A stretch of 41,534 nt of DNA from Rhodobacter sp. Its GTDB lineage: Bacteria > Pseudomonadota > Alphaproteobacteria > Rhodobacterales > Rhodobacteraceae. Positions 15,063 through 23,936 of this stretch are shown piece by piece. Every line of letters begins with the position of its first letter. Position 1 is the stretch's first letter. The position numbers and the translations under genes were made by a program. The notes under the pieces were generated by a model. The model saw nothing but the letters and a program-made list of their open reading frames with translations. It did not search any database and was not told where the DNA came from. Where the stretch lies: NCBI GenBank assembly GCA_027484145.1, contig JAIXUH010000001.1:1-41534 (forward strand), read 5' to 3'.

Positions 15063-17777
15063 ATGACAATCACTCCGACAATCTGGACAGCATTGTTTCA
15101 GGGCAACCTGTCCGATACCCCCCCCGCCGGCGCCAACCTGTTCACCACGACCGAACAAAGCCGGTCTTTGGTGCTTGGCCTGTCGGGGGGCGGGTTTCTG
15201 CTGGCTTATGAGGATTGGTCGGGCAATTTCGCCTTCGGGTTTGAACCGCGCGACATCGTTGGCCGCTATTTCGACGTTGAGGGAAACCCGATCGGCGACG
15301 AATTCAATATCAGCGCGATCTACAACGACTTTGACCAGCAGGCCCACGCCATAGCCGCGCTGGGTGACAATCGATTTGTCGGTGTCTATCAGACCACCGA
15401 TGCTGCCTCGTTCAACGATCTGGAGAATGTGGCCTATTCCGAGTTCGTAGATTTCGGTACGCTTTTGCATCAATGGGACGACTTCCGCGAAGGTCCGGTG
15501 AACTTCCCCGAGGTTGGTCATAACGACACCGCCCCCAACGTGGCCGCCTTTGCCGATGGCAGTTATGTGGTGATTTATGAAAACGATGCGGCCGGAAACC
15601 GCGATCTGACCGCGCATATCGTGGCCGAAGATGGCACCCCCGGCGCTGCGGTCACGATCGAAGGATCGATCCAGAACGCCAACGGGCCGGTGGCGGTGAC
15701 GCTGACCAACCAGACCGTCGCGGTGGTTTACGGGCTGGATGACGATGTGGTGTTCCGCATCTTCTCGAACACCCTGGCGCAGACGGGGGCGGGGTCGCTG
15801 GCGCTTGGCGCATCGGTCGAAGGCGATGTGGCGGCAGCGGCGCTGACCGGCGGCGGCTTTGCGGCCGTCTGGCACGACAGCACCGGCGACGGGGCCGGCA
15901 ATCCGGGTCTGCGTGTCAGCGTGCTGAATGCGTCAGGCGGGGTCGTGACGGCGGCCTTTGGCCCGACAACCACCACCGCCGGTGATCAGGATCAGGCGGC
16001 CATCTGCGCACTGGCCGACGGCGGGTTCCTGATCCTGTGGCGCGATGTGACAACCGCCACCATCATGGGCCAGCGGTTTGGCGCAACCGGCACCAGTGTG
16101 GGCAATGAGTTTGCCGTCACCTCTGCGGGCAACGGCGCTGCATCGCGCCCATCTGCGACCCTGTTGGGCGACGGGCGGGTGTCGGTCACCATGACACTCG
16201 ACGACGGCGCCAATATCGACGTGCATGTCGTGATCCTTGATCCGCGCACTTCGGTCAGGGGCACGACAAATGATGAGGTGCTGACCTCGCGCCGCGATGG
16301 GGCGCTGGTCGAGGGCCTGGACGGGGACGACACGTTGCGCGGCTATGACGGCGATGACACGCTGGTGGGCGGCACGGGAAATGACAGCCTGCAGGGCGGA
16401 TTGGGCAATGATACCTTCGATATCGACAGCATTGGCGATGTGATCACCGATGCGGGCGGCACGGCAGATGTGGTGCGGTCGGCGACACTTTCGCTTGACC
16501 TCGGAATGGCGGCCTTGGCCGGGATCGAACACGCGTCGCTGACCGGATCGGTGGCGCTGAACCTGACCGGAAATACCGCCTCCAACACACTGACCGGCAA
16601 TGCCGGGGCCAATGTGCTGGCGGATGGTGGCGGCGCGGGGGCCGATCTCTTGGCAGGCGAGGGCGGCAACGACATCTACATCATCCGAAATGCCGGCAGC
16701 CAGATCAACGAAGGGGCCAGCGGTGGCACCAATGACCGCGTGTCCGCCGCTGTCAGCTTTGCCCTTGCCGCCGATGACCGGATCGAGGTTATGACCACAA
16801 CCTCATCCGCAGGAACCACGGCGATCAACCTGACGGGCAACGGATTTGCGCAGGCGATCACCGGCAATGCCGGGGCCAATGTTCTGTCAGACGGCGGTGG
16901 TTCGGGGGCTGACAGCCTTGCGGGTCTGGGGGGCAACGACAGCTATATCGTGCGCTACGCATCCACCATCATCATCGAGGGGGCGGGTCAGGGTACGGCT
17001 GACCGCGTGTCGGCCGCTGTCAGTTTCGTGCTTGCCGCCGATGACAACATCGAAACCCTGACCACCACCTCGTCAGGGGGCACCACCGCGATCAACCTGA
17101 CCGGCAACGCCTTGGCGCAGGTGATCACGGGCAACGCCGGTGTGAACGTGCTGTCAGACGGTGGCGGCGCGGGGGCGGATACGATGACCGGGCTTGGCGG
17201 CAATGACACCTATATCGTGCGCAACGCGTCAACCGTCATCGTCGAGGGGACAGGGCAGGGCACAGCCGACCGTGTGGCCGCGGCCGTCAGCTTTGTCCTT
17301 GCGGCAGATGACAACATCGAGGCGCTGACGACCTCATCCTCAGGCGGAACCGCAGCGATCAACCTGACCGGCAATGCCTTGGCGCAGGCCATAACCGGCA
17401 ATGCCGGGGCTAACCGGCTGGATGGTCTTGGCGGCAACGATACCATCACCGGTGGGTCGGGGGCTGATATCTTTGTGTTCAGCACCGCCCTTTCGCCCGG
17501 CAATATCGACATCATCACCGATTTCAGCGTGGCGAATGACACGATCCATATCGATGATGCCGTGTTTGTCGGTCTGGGGCCGGGTTTTCTGAATGCCGCC
17601 GCCTTGCTTGTTGATCCTTCGGGCGTGGCATCCACCCCACAGCACCGGATCATCTATGAATCGGACACTGGGAATTTGTATTTCGATCCCAACGGGTCGG
17701 CCGCCGGGGGACGGGTTCAGTTTGCCACCCTTGACGCCGGGCTTGCGCTGACGACCGCCGATTTCTTCGTGTTCTGA
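15063..17777 (+). CDS. RTX protein with an N-terminal seven-repeat (propeller-like) domain
   Basis: A 904-residue protein with the same architecture as the one at 325-2601. Residues 1 to about 398 contain seven diverged GGGFxxxW/Y-type repeats (GGGFLLAY, DNRFVGVY, DGSYVVIY, NQTVAVVY, GGGFAAVW, DGGFLILW, DGRVSVTM). RTX nonapeptides follow (LDGDDTLRGYDGDDTLVGG, about 418-450). Three complete 89-residue modules occupy about 517-783. The last 100 residues are the shared C-terminal domain (ITDFSVANDTIHI, RIIYESDTGNLYFD) ending DFFVF, a probable type I secretion signal. ATG 15063 follows AAGGGCGGG. The repeats in the N-terminal domain are much less alike than those of the gene at 325, so this copy is older or under different selection. 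There is no enzymatic motif. Confidence 0.9.
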   Translation: MTITPTIWTALFQGNLSDTPPAGANLFTTTEQSRSLVLGLSGGGFLLAYEDWSGNFAFGFEPRDIVGRYFDVEGNPIGDEFNISAIYNDFDQQAHAIAALGDNRFVGVYQTTDAASFNDLENVAYSEFVDFGTLLHQWDDFREGPVNFPEVGHNDTAPNVAAFADGSYVVIYENDAAGNRDLTAHIVAEDGTPGAAVTIEGSIQNANGPVAVTLTNQTVAVVYGLDDDVVFRIFSNTLAQTGAGSLALGASVEGDVAAAALTGGGFAAVWHDSTGDGAGNPGLRVSVLNASGGVVTAAFGPTTTTAGDQDQAAICALADGGFLILWRDVTTATIMGQRFGATGTSVGNEFAVTSAGNGAASRPSATLLGDGRVSVTMTLDDGANIDVHVVILDPRTSVRGTTNDEVLTSRRDGALVEGLDGDDTLRGYDGDDTLVGGTGNDSLQGGLGNDTFDIDSIGDVITDAGGTADVVRSATLSLDLGMAALAGIEHASLTGSVALNLTGNTASNTLTGNAGANVLADGGGAGADLLAGEGGNDIYIIRNAGSQINEGASGGTNDRVSAAVSFALAADDRIEVMTTTSSAGTTAINLTGNGFAQAITGNAGANVLSDGGGSGADSLAGLGGNDSYIVRYASTIIIEGAGQGTADRVSAAVSFVLAADDNIETLTTTSSGGTTAINLTGNALAQVITGNAGVNVLSDGGGAGADTMTGLGGNDTYIVRNASTVIVEGTGQGTADRVAAAVSFVLAADDNIEALTTSSSGGTAAINLTGNALAQAITGNAGANRLDGLGGNDTITGGSGADIFVFSTALSPGNIDIITDFSVANDTIHIDDAVFVGLGPGFLNAAALLVDPSGVASTPQHRIIYESDTGNLYFDPNGSAAGGRVQFATLDAGLALTTADFFVF
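16611..17411 (+). repeat. Three tandem 267-bp RTX-associated modules
   Basis: Units begin at 16611, 16878 and 17145, with the next equivalent position at 17412, an exact 267-bp period matching the modules in the genes at 325 and 10075. Confidence 0.88.
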
Positions 17778-17993
17778 CACAGGCACACAGGGCATTTCAC
17801 GTGGCTGGCCAAGCTGGGGCCGGGGGGCTGTTGCGCGCCCCGTAAAGGTCATGGCAACGGCCAAGGGTCGCCCAACAAATGCACAGGCGGGCAGCGTGGT
17901 GGTGTCAGGGGGGCGGCTTTGGCGACCAAATGACTTGTCCCTAGCCGTGAAACACCGTTGTCTGGGCGGAACGCACAAGCAGTGGAGCCGCCA

Positions 17994-19178
17994 ATGCCCT
18001 TCGTCTTTGACAACGCGCGGCTGGCGGACGGGCGGTTGGTCCGTATTCGTGTCGTGGATGGGCGGTTTCAGTCGATCACGCCGGTGTCTGGCCCAAGCGA
18101 AGGGCAAGATCTGGGGGGTGCCTTGGTGGTGCCGGGGTTTGTCGAAGGGCATATCCACCTTGATACCAGTTTCTGGGGTGGCCCATGGATGCCGCACAAA
18201 CCCTGTACGGCGGGGTTTGATGTGCGCGAACGCGTGGCCTTTCAGGCCGAAAACATCGCCAACGCCGCCCCCATGGCCGAACGCGCCCGCGCGCAACTGG
18301 AACTGTGCCTTGGTCAGGGCAGCACGACCGTTCGCAGCCATGTGATGATTTCAGCCGATGTCGGGCTATCGCACCTTGAAGCCGTGCTGGAGGTGCGCGA
18401 GGCCTATCGTGGCCGTGTCGATGTGCAGCTTGTGGCCTTTCCGCAAAGCGGCATTCTGGCCAGCCCCGGCACGGCGGCACTGTTGGAGCAGGCGCTTGGC
18501 ATGGGGTGCGATCTGATCGGCGGTCTGGACCCCGGCAGTTTTGACCGCGATGTCGACGGGCATCTGGATGTGGTGTTTGGCTTGGCCGCAAAGCATGCCT
18601 GCGGGGTTGATATCCACCTGCATGACGGTGGCGCAGCGGGTGTGGCGCAGATTGTGCAGATCGCGCGGCGGTCGGCACAGATGGGCTGGAACGGACAGGT
18701 GGCGATCAGCCACGCTTATGCCTTGGGTGAACTTAGCCCCGATGACCTGCGCCCGGTCGCCGATGATCTGGTCAAGGGCGGCGTCGCAATCATGACCAAC
18801 GCGCCGGGTTCGCACCCGTTTCCGCCGGTCAAGGCCCTGACGCAGGCAGGGGTCACGGTGTTTGCGGGCAGCGACAACATCCGCGACAGTTGGTGGCCCT
18901 ATGGAGATGGCGATATGCTGGGCCGGGCCATGCTGATCGGCTATTGCTCGGGGTTCTACGAGGATGCCGATCTGACGCTTGCCTTCCGCACCGTGACCGA
19001 CGCCGGGGCAAAGGCACTTGGCCTTCCGTCCTATGGCATCGTGCCGGGTGCCCCGGCCGATTTCGTGGTGCTGAACGCGGCCCATGTGCCCGAGGCCGTG
19101 GTGGCCGTGCCGCGCCAACGGCAGGTCTACAAGGCCGGAACGCTGGTGGCCCGCGACGGCGTTGTGGTGGCGGCATGA
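17994..19178 (+). CDS. Amidohydrolase, cytosine-deaminase-like
   Basis: A 394-residue cytoplasmic metallo-hydrolase of the amidohydrolase superfamily, closest in style to cytosine deaminase. ATG 17994 follows GTGGAG; an open frame reaches back to 17958 without support. The metal-binding His53 and His55 lie in GHIHLD. His208 is in DIHLHD, with Asp211 where cytosine deaminase has its catalytic Glu. His240 is in ISHAYALG, and the catalytic Asp294 is in GSDNIRDSWWPYG. The site is therefore nearly complete, with a Glu-to-Asp change. It probably deaminates or hydrolyses a cyclic or amidine nitrogen compound. Its stop overlaps the start of a second amidohydrolase (ATGA at 19175-19178), so the two are translationally coupled. 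It is the first gene of a cluster that continues through a ureohydrolase and a MoxR/VWA pair. The substrate cannot be assigned. Confidence 0.9.
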   Translation: MPFVFDNARLADGRLVRIRVVDGRFQSITPVSGPSEGQDLGGALVVPGFVEGHIHLDTSFWGGPWMPHKPCTAGFDVRERVAFQAENIANAAPMAERARAQLELCLGQGSTTVRSHVMISADVGLSHLEAVLEVREAYRGRVDVQLVAFPQSGILASPGTAALLEQALGMGCDLIGGLDPGSFDRDVDGHLDVVFGLAAKHACGVDIHLHDGGAAGVAQIVQIARRSAQMGWNGQVAISHAYALGELSPDDLRPVADDLVKGGVAIMTNAPGSHPFPPVKALTQAGVTVFAGSDNIRDSWWPYGDGDMLGRAMLIGYCSGFYEDADLTLAFRTVTDAGAKALGLPSYGIVPGAPADFVVLNAAHVPEAVVAVPRQRQVYKAGTLVARDGVVVAA

Positions 19179-20392
19179 CCGATCTGGTGCTGACCCGCCT
19201 GCGCCTGCCCGACAGGCCCGGCCTATGGGACATGGCCTTTGCACAGGGGCGTATCAGCGGCATCGCGCCGCAGATCGACGCCGATGCCCCACGCCATGAT
19301 GCGGCGGGTTGTCTGGGTATTGGCGGCTTTGTCGATCCGCATATTCACCTGGACAAGGCGCATATACTGGACCGCTGTGAGATGTCAGAGCCCAGTCTGG
19401 CCGCCGCCGTGCGCGAAACCGCCCGTGCCAAGGCCGGGGCCGATGTGGCAGATGTCTATGCCCGCGCCGCGCGGGTGGCCGAGTCTGCAATTCTGAATGG
19501 CACCAACCTGTTGCGAACCTTTGTTGAGGTTGATCCGCGGGCTGGGATGCGTGGCTTTGACGCCATCATGCAGATCAAGCAAGACTATGCTTGGGCCATC
19601 GACATCCAGATCTGTGCCTTTGCGCAAGAAGGGCTGACGAATGAGCCGCAGACCGAGGCGCTGCTGGTGCAGGCGCTGGAGCAGGGGGCCGATCTGGTGG
19701 GCGGGTGCTCTTACCGTGACCCCGATCCGGAGACGCATATCGACAGGGTCTTTGCATTGGCCAGGCGCTTCGGCACCGATGTCGATTTTCACATCGACTT
19801 CAGCCTTGATCCGGGCATGGCCGATCTTCCGGCGCTGATCGCAGCCACGCAGACCCATGGTTACGGCGGGCGCGTCGTGGCGGGGCATGTGACGAACCTG
19901 TCGGCCATGCCGCCGGAAGAGGTGGCGCGCATCGGGCGTGATCTTGCGGATGCCGGCATTGCCGTGATTGCCTTGCCTGCGACCGACCTGTTCCTGATGG
20001 GGCGTGAGGCGGACCGATTGCCCCCGCGCGGCCTAGCCCCACTGGCAGCACTTCGGTCCTTGGGGGTGCACGTGGCCGTTGGCACCAACAACGTGATGAA
20101 CCCGTTCACGCCCTATGGCGATGCCAATGCGCTGCGGATGGCCAACCTTTATGCCAATGTCGCGCATCTGGCGGCCCCGGATGATCTGGCCGCCTGCTTT
20201 GACATGGTTGGCGACGGGGCGGCCCGTCTGATGGGGCGACATCGCAGCCTTGCGGTGGGTCAACCTGCCGATCTGGTGCTGATCGACGCCCCGGACCAGG
20301 CAACGGCGGTGCGAACCCTCGCGCCGGTCCGGGCGGGGTGGCGGGCCGGGCGGCAAACCTTTGTCAAACCGGCAGGCCAGTTGCTGCGATGA
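19175..20392 (+). CDS. Amidohydrolase-family protein with altered active site
   Basis: A 405-residue partner of the preceding gene; ATG 19175 overlaps the upstream stop by four bases. A longer open frame from 18890 only reads through the upstream gene in another frame. The fold signature is clear: His56 and His58 (DPHIHLDKAH), His206 (DFHIDF) and His238 (AGHVTNLSAM). However, the position of the catalytic Glu is Phe209, and the position of the catalytic Asp is Asn305 (GTNNVMNPFTPYG). Compared with Escherichia coli cytosine deaminase (Glu217, Asp313), both key acids are lost. It may therefore be a regulatory or structural subunit of the first amidohydrolase, or an enzyme with a different chemistry. 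The C-terminal beta-sandwich motif GQPADLVLIDAPD is intact. It is cytoplasmic. Confidence 0.88.
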   Translation: MTDLVLTRLRLPDRPGLWDMAFAQGRISGIAPQIDADAPRHDAAGCLGIGGFVDPHIHLDKAHILDRCEMSEPSLAAAVRETARAKAGADVADVYARAARVAESAILNGTNLLRTFVEVDPRAGMRGFDAIMQIKQDYAWAIDIQICAFAQEGLTNEPQTEALLVQALEQGADLVGGCSYRDPDPETHIDRVFALARRFGTDVDFHIDFSLDPGMADLPALIAATQTHGYGGRVVAGHVTNLSAMPPEEVARIGRDLADAGIAVIALPATDLFLMGREADRLPPRGLAPLAALRSLGVHVAVGTNNVMNPFTPYGDANALRMANLYANVAHLAAPDDLAACFDMVGDGAARLMGRHRSLAVGQPADLVLIDAPDQATAVRTLAPVRAGWRAGRQTFVKPAGQLLR

Positions 20393-20482
20393 CCGATCCT
20401 GTGTTGAAGATTGCCGCGATTTGGGTTGAATACCTGTGACGCAGATCAGGGCATGATGCCCTGCCGCAAAGGACCATCCCGC

Positions 20483-21466
20483 ATGACCGGCACACCAAAC
20501 CCGTTTTTCCAGCCTGTTTCGGCCATTGAACTGCCGCGCTTTGCGGGCGTGCCCAGTTTCATGCGCCTGCCTTACCTGACGCCCGCCGATGCCGAATATG
20601 CCCAAGTGCAAATGGGCCTTGTCGGCATTCCATGGGATGGTGGCACCACCAACCGTCCCGGCCCGCGCCATGGCCCGCGACAATTGCGCGACCTGTCCAC
20701 CATGATCCGCGCCGGAAACCCGGTGACAGGGGTTAACCCCTTTGTCACCGTCAACTGCGCCGATCTGGGGGATGTGTCGCCCAACCCGGTGGACCTGATG
20801 GACAGTATGGCACGCATCACCGCGTTCTACAGCAAACTGAAGGCACGGGGCATTGTGCCGATGACGGCGGGCGGTGACCATTTGTCGACCTTGCCGGTGC
20901 TGCGCGCCCTTGCGGCCGATGAACCCGTCGGCTTTATCCAGTTCGATAGCCATACCGATCTGTTCGACAGCTATTTTGGCGGCAACAAATATACCCATGG
21001 CACGCCGTTCCGCCGCGCCATCGAAGAAGGTCTGATCGACCCCAAGCGTATGGTCCAGATCGGCATTCGCGGCACTGCCTATAACGCAGAGGATGTGGAA
21101 TGGGGCGAGGCGCAGGGCGTGCGGATCATCCGCATCGAAGAGTTCTTTGCGCGCGGCGTTGATGATGTGATGGCCGAGGCGCGCCGCATCGTGGGGGATG
21201 GGCGGACATATTGCTCGTTTGACATCGATTTCGTCGATCCGGCCTATGCGCCGGGCACGGGCACGCCCGAGGTTGGCGGGCCGACCAGTTTTCAGGCGCA
21301 GCAAGTGGTGCGGGCGCTGATGGGGCTGAATCTGATCGGGGCCGATCTTGTCGAAGTCTCCCCCCCGTTTGACCAGACCGGCAATACCGCATGGCTGGGG
21401 GTGTCGCTGATGTTCGAATTGATGTGCGTTCTGGCAACGGCCATGGCCGCACGTGCGGCAGGTTAG
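20483..21466 (+). CDS. Arginase/agmatinase-family ureohydrolase
   Basis: A 327-residue cytoplasmic binuclear metal enzyme of the ureohydrolase superfamily, which splits guanidino compounds into urea and an amine. All six metal ligands are present: His133 (GGDHL), Asp155, His157 and Asp159 (FDSHTD), and Asp247 and Asp249 (SFDIDFVDP). The N-terminal GIPWDGGTTNRPGPRHGPR segment is of the kind I associate with the agmatinase, guanidinobutyrase and guanidinopropionase branch rather than true arginases. ATG 20483 follows AAAGGA at good spacing; the open frame reaches back to 20411 without support. It lies 90 bp after the second amidohydrolase and 59 bp before the MoxR ATPase, all on the same strand. 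The exact substrate is unknown; agmatine, guanidinobutyrate or guanidine itself are possibilities. No urease genes are in the window. Confidence 0.92.
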   Translation: MTGTPNPFFQPVSAIELPRFAGVPSFMRLPYLTPADAEYAQVQMGLVGIPWDGGTTNRPGPRHGPRQLRDLSTMIRAGNPVTGVNPFVTVNCADLGDVSPNPVDLMDSMARITAFYSKLKARGIVPMTAGGDHLSTLPVLRALAADEPVGFIQFDSHTDLFDSYFGGNKYTHGTPFRRAIEEGLIDPKRMVQIGIRGTAYNAEDVEWGEAQGVRIIRIEEFFARGVDDVMAEARRIVGDGRTYCSFDIDFVDPAYAPGTGTPEVGGPTSFQAQQVVRALMGLNLIGADLVEVSPPFDQTGNTAWLGVSLMFELMCVLATAMAARAAG

Positions 21467-21525
21467 CACGCGCGCCTCTTGCCCTGCGCGGGCTGACCGC
21501 TAGTTGCCTGACGGGGAGGATGGTC

Positions 21526-22641
21526 ATGTCGATCAATACGATGCCCGTCACGACGGGCGAGGCGTTTCGCGTGTTGTGGCAAGGGTTTATGGCTCAAAAG
21601 GCCGGGGCGATGACCGCATCATGGATGCTGCATGGCAGGCCGGGCATCGGCAAGACCGAAATTGTGCAAGAGCTTGCCACCCGTGCCGGGGCGCTGCTGT
21701 TTGACCTGCGCCTGACCACGATCGAACCGCAGGATCTGCGGGGCTTGCCCTATTACGATCATGCCGCGCAGCGCACGGTCTGGTATCGGCCCGAGGATTT
21801 GCCCGACGATCCCGCCCGTCCGTCGGTCCTGTTTCTGGACGAGTTGACGGCAGCGCCCCCCGCCTTGCAGCCCACGGTATACGGGCTGCTGCAGGAACGC
21901 CGGATCGGGCGGCATCGGCTACCGGACTCGTGCCTTGTGGTTGCGGCGGGCAACGGCCCCGAAGACGGTGCCATTGCTTATGAAATGGGAACGGCGCTGT
22001 CAGACCGCCTAATCCATCTTTCGCTGCGGGCGACCGCGCAGGACTGGGTGCAGAACTATGCCTTGCCCAAAGGTCTGCATCCGGCGGTGCCTGCCTTTAT
22101 CCGGTCACGGCCCGACCTGTTGGAAACCACGAATGACACCTTGCAGCGCGGTCAGGTGATTGCCTGCACGCCACGCAGCTGGGCGCGGGTCAGCGCCATT
22201 GTTCGGGCTGTCACCGACCGCCGACTGCGCGATGTGATGATCGCGGGCACGGTGGGAGAGGCGGCGGCGGCCGAATTCGCCCTGATCGCGGATGAGATTG
22301 CCGCAATGGTGCGGGTGGATGACATGCTGGCCGCCCCGCCCGCCAAACGGTGGGAGATGTATCCCACCAATCTGCACGGGCTGACGGCACTGGCCTATGC
22401 CTTGGTCGGCGCGGCGACGCGGGACAACATCGGCGCGGTGATCGCCGTCATGGTGGGGATCGGGCAGGTTCACCAGCACCGCGATGAGGCCATCTTGCGC
22501 GCCCTGCCATTGGCCGAGTTGTGCACGCATGGCTTTGAGGTCCTGTTGCAAAAGGCGCTGGATCAGGGCTGGGAAGACGCTTTTGCCGCCTCGCCCGACT
22601 GGCGCGCCTATGCGCAGGCACGGGCGGCGGCCGGGTTGTGA
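21526..22641 (+). CDS. MoxR-type AAA+ ATPase
   Basis: A 371-residue AAA+ ATPase of the MoxR group. Walker A is GRPGIGKT (37-44), Walker B is VLFLDE (101-106) and the sensor-1 region is AAGNGPED (Asn143). The start was set at ATG 21526, seven bases after GGGGAGG; ATG 21520 overlaps that ribosome site and is less likely, and the open frame further upstream is within the preceding gene. MoxR proteins work with a VWA-domain partner as chaperones that insert metal cofactors or remodel target complexes (for example methanol dehydrogenase, or CbbQ/CbbO for Rubisco). Here the VWA gene follows at once, its ATG overlapping this stop (TGATG, 22639-22643). The upstream metalloenzymes are the natural candidates for its client; this is inference. 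Confidence 0.9.
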   Translation: MSINTMPVTTGEAFRVLWQGFMAQKAGAMTASWMLHGRPGIGKTEIVQELATRAGALLFDLRLTTIEPQDLRGLPYYDHAAQRTVWYRPEDLPDDPARPSVLFLDELTAAPPALQPTVYGLLQERRIGRHRLPDSCLVVAAGNGPEDGAIAYEMGTALSDRLIHLSLRATAQDWVQNYALPKGLHPAVPAFIRSRPDLLETTNDTLQRGQVIACTPRSWARVSAIVRAVTDRRLRDVMIAGTVGEAAAAEFALIADEIAAMVRVDDMLAAPPAKRWEMYPTNLHGLTALAYALVGAATRDNIGAVIAVMVGIGQVHQHRDEAILRALPLAELCTHGFEVLLQKALDQGWEDAFAASPDWRAYAQARAAAGL

Positions 22642-23936
22642 TGGCGCGGGGGCCGACGCCGGGCATCCATTCCGACCGCGCGCGCCCGGCCCTTGTCCGG
22701 CTGGCCACCGAAGACCCGGCCATGGGGGCGCTGTCCTTGTGGTGCGCGCACCGGGATGCCGTTGATGGCCCGCCCGCCCGCACCGATGGCACGGTCATCT
22801 GGTATGGTCCCGGTTTCGCCGCATTGCCCGGCCATGAACAGATGGGGCTTGCCGCGCATCATGTGTTGCATGTGGCGTTGCGCCATGGGCCGCGCATGGG
22901 GGCCATGGCGGCACGGCTGGGGGCAGCTTTTGACGACCAGCTTTATGGCCTTGCCGCCGATGCTGTGATCAACACGGCCCTGCTTCAGGCCGGTCATGCC
23001 CTGCCGCGCCCCGCCGTCACGCTGGCCGACCTTCTGGCGCGGGCCTTTGGTCTGCCCTCCGGGGCTGCCGCCCTTGCCGATTGGGATGTGGACCGCCTGT
23101 ATCTGCGCCTGATCAGCCCGGATGACGGCAAGGGTGGGCGCGATGCCACCGAAAGCGGATCGGCCAAGCAACCTGCCGAATCCGCAAAGGCCTATGCCGC
23201 CGAGGTGGGCTTCAGCCCCGATGTGACCCGCGCGGTGCCGGATGCAGACAACCCCGACGGCGCAGATCAAGCGGCACTGTGGCGCCAGCATCTGGCCCGC
23301 GCGCTGGAGGTGGGGCGCGTTGCGGGGCGTGGCATCGGCACGCTGGGCCACCGGATAGCCGACATCCCCGAACCGCGCACGCCGTGGGAACTGGTGCTGC
23401 GCCGCCTGCTTTCGCGGGCGCTGCTGCCCGGCCTTGCCCTGACCCATCGGCGCCCCGCCCGCGACTGGGTGGCGGCCGAGTCGCTGGCCCGTGCGCAGGG
23501 TGGCCCCGTTCCGGCCTTTCGTCCGGGCACCCGGCGGATGCTGGATGCGCCGCGCGTCGTGGTGGCGGTCGATGCCTCGGGCTCGGTTGATACGGCTTTG
23601 CTGGGTCGTTTCATTGGCGAAATCAGCGGCATAGCGCGCCGCGTTGCAGCCGAAATCACTCTGTTGGCCTTTGATGACGGGGTTCGCTGGCAGGTGCCGC
23701 TGGACCCGTCACGCTGGCAAACGCAATTGCACAGCCTTGACTGGCCCCGCGACGGCGGCACGGATTTTGCCCCACCTGTCGCAGCAGCGCAGGCGGCCTC
23801 TGCCTCGGCCATTGTCATCCTGACCGATCTGGACGGGCCGTTCGGTCCGCCGCCCAAGGGCCTTTCAGTCATCTGGGCGGCCACAGAAGTGACCTGCACG
23901 CCGCCCTTTGGCCAAGTCCTGTCGCTTGACCGTTAG
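22641..23936 (+). CDS. VWA-like protein, putative metallopeptidase-related (DUF2201 type)
   Basis: A 431-residue partner of the MoxR ATPase. The N-terminal half resembles the putative metallopeptidase domain of DUF2201 proteins: AAHHVLHVALRHGPRM. Its zinc-like motif reads HHVLH (His73, His74, His77), so the usual HExxH glutamate is replaced by histidine and proteolysis is doubtful. The middle (about 165-220) is charged and probably flexible. The C-terminal half is a von Willebrand A-like domain with a metal-ion-dependent adhesion motif DASGS (Asp311, Ser313, Ser315) and a later GTDF. ATG 22641 overlaps the MoxR stop by one base; a GTG at 22638 is possible. It is cytoplasmic. Likely role: the adaptor that connects the ATPase ring to its client. 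The gene ends by overlapping the convergent gene by four bases. Confidence 0.88.
   Translation: MARGPTPGIHSDRARPALVRLATEDPAMGALSLWCAHRDAVDGPPARTDGTVIWYGPGFAALPGHEQMGLAAHHVLHVALRHGPRMGAMAARLGAAFDDQLYGLAADAVINTALLQAGHALPRPAVTLADLLARAFGLPSGAAALADWDVDRLYLRLISPDDGKGGRDATESGSAKQPAESAKAYAAEVGFSPDVTRAVPDADNPDGADQAALWRQHLARALEVGRVAGRGIGTLGHRIADIPEPRTPWELVLRRLLSRALLPGLALTHRRPARDWVAAESLARAQGGPVPAFRPGTRRMLDAPRVVVAVDASGSVDTALLGRFIGEISGIARRVAAEITLLAFDDGVRWQVPLDPSRWQTQLHSLDWPRDGGTDFAPPVAAAQAASASAIVILTDLDGPFGPPPKGLSVIWAATEVTCTPPFGQVLSLDR

Noticed and set aside
17821-17841. Possible terminator hairpin after the RTX gene at 15063
   Set aside because: The GC-rich stem has a mismatch and no T-tract, so I do not call it.
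18890-19174. N-terminal extension of the second amidohydrolase
   Set aside because: Lies wholly inside the first amidohydrolase in another frame. The ATGA overlap at 19175 and the family N-terminus support the shorter form.
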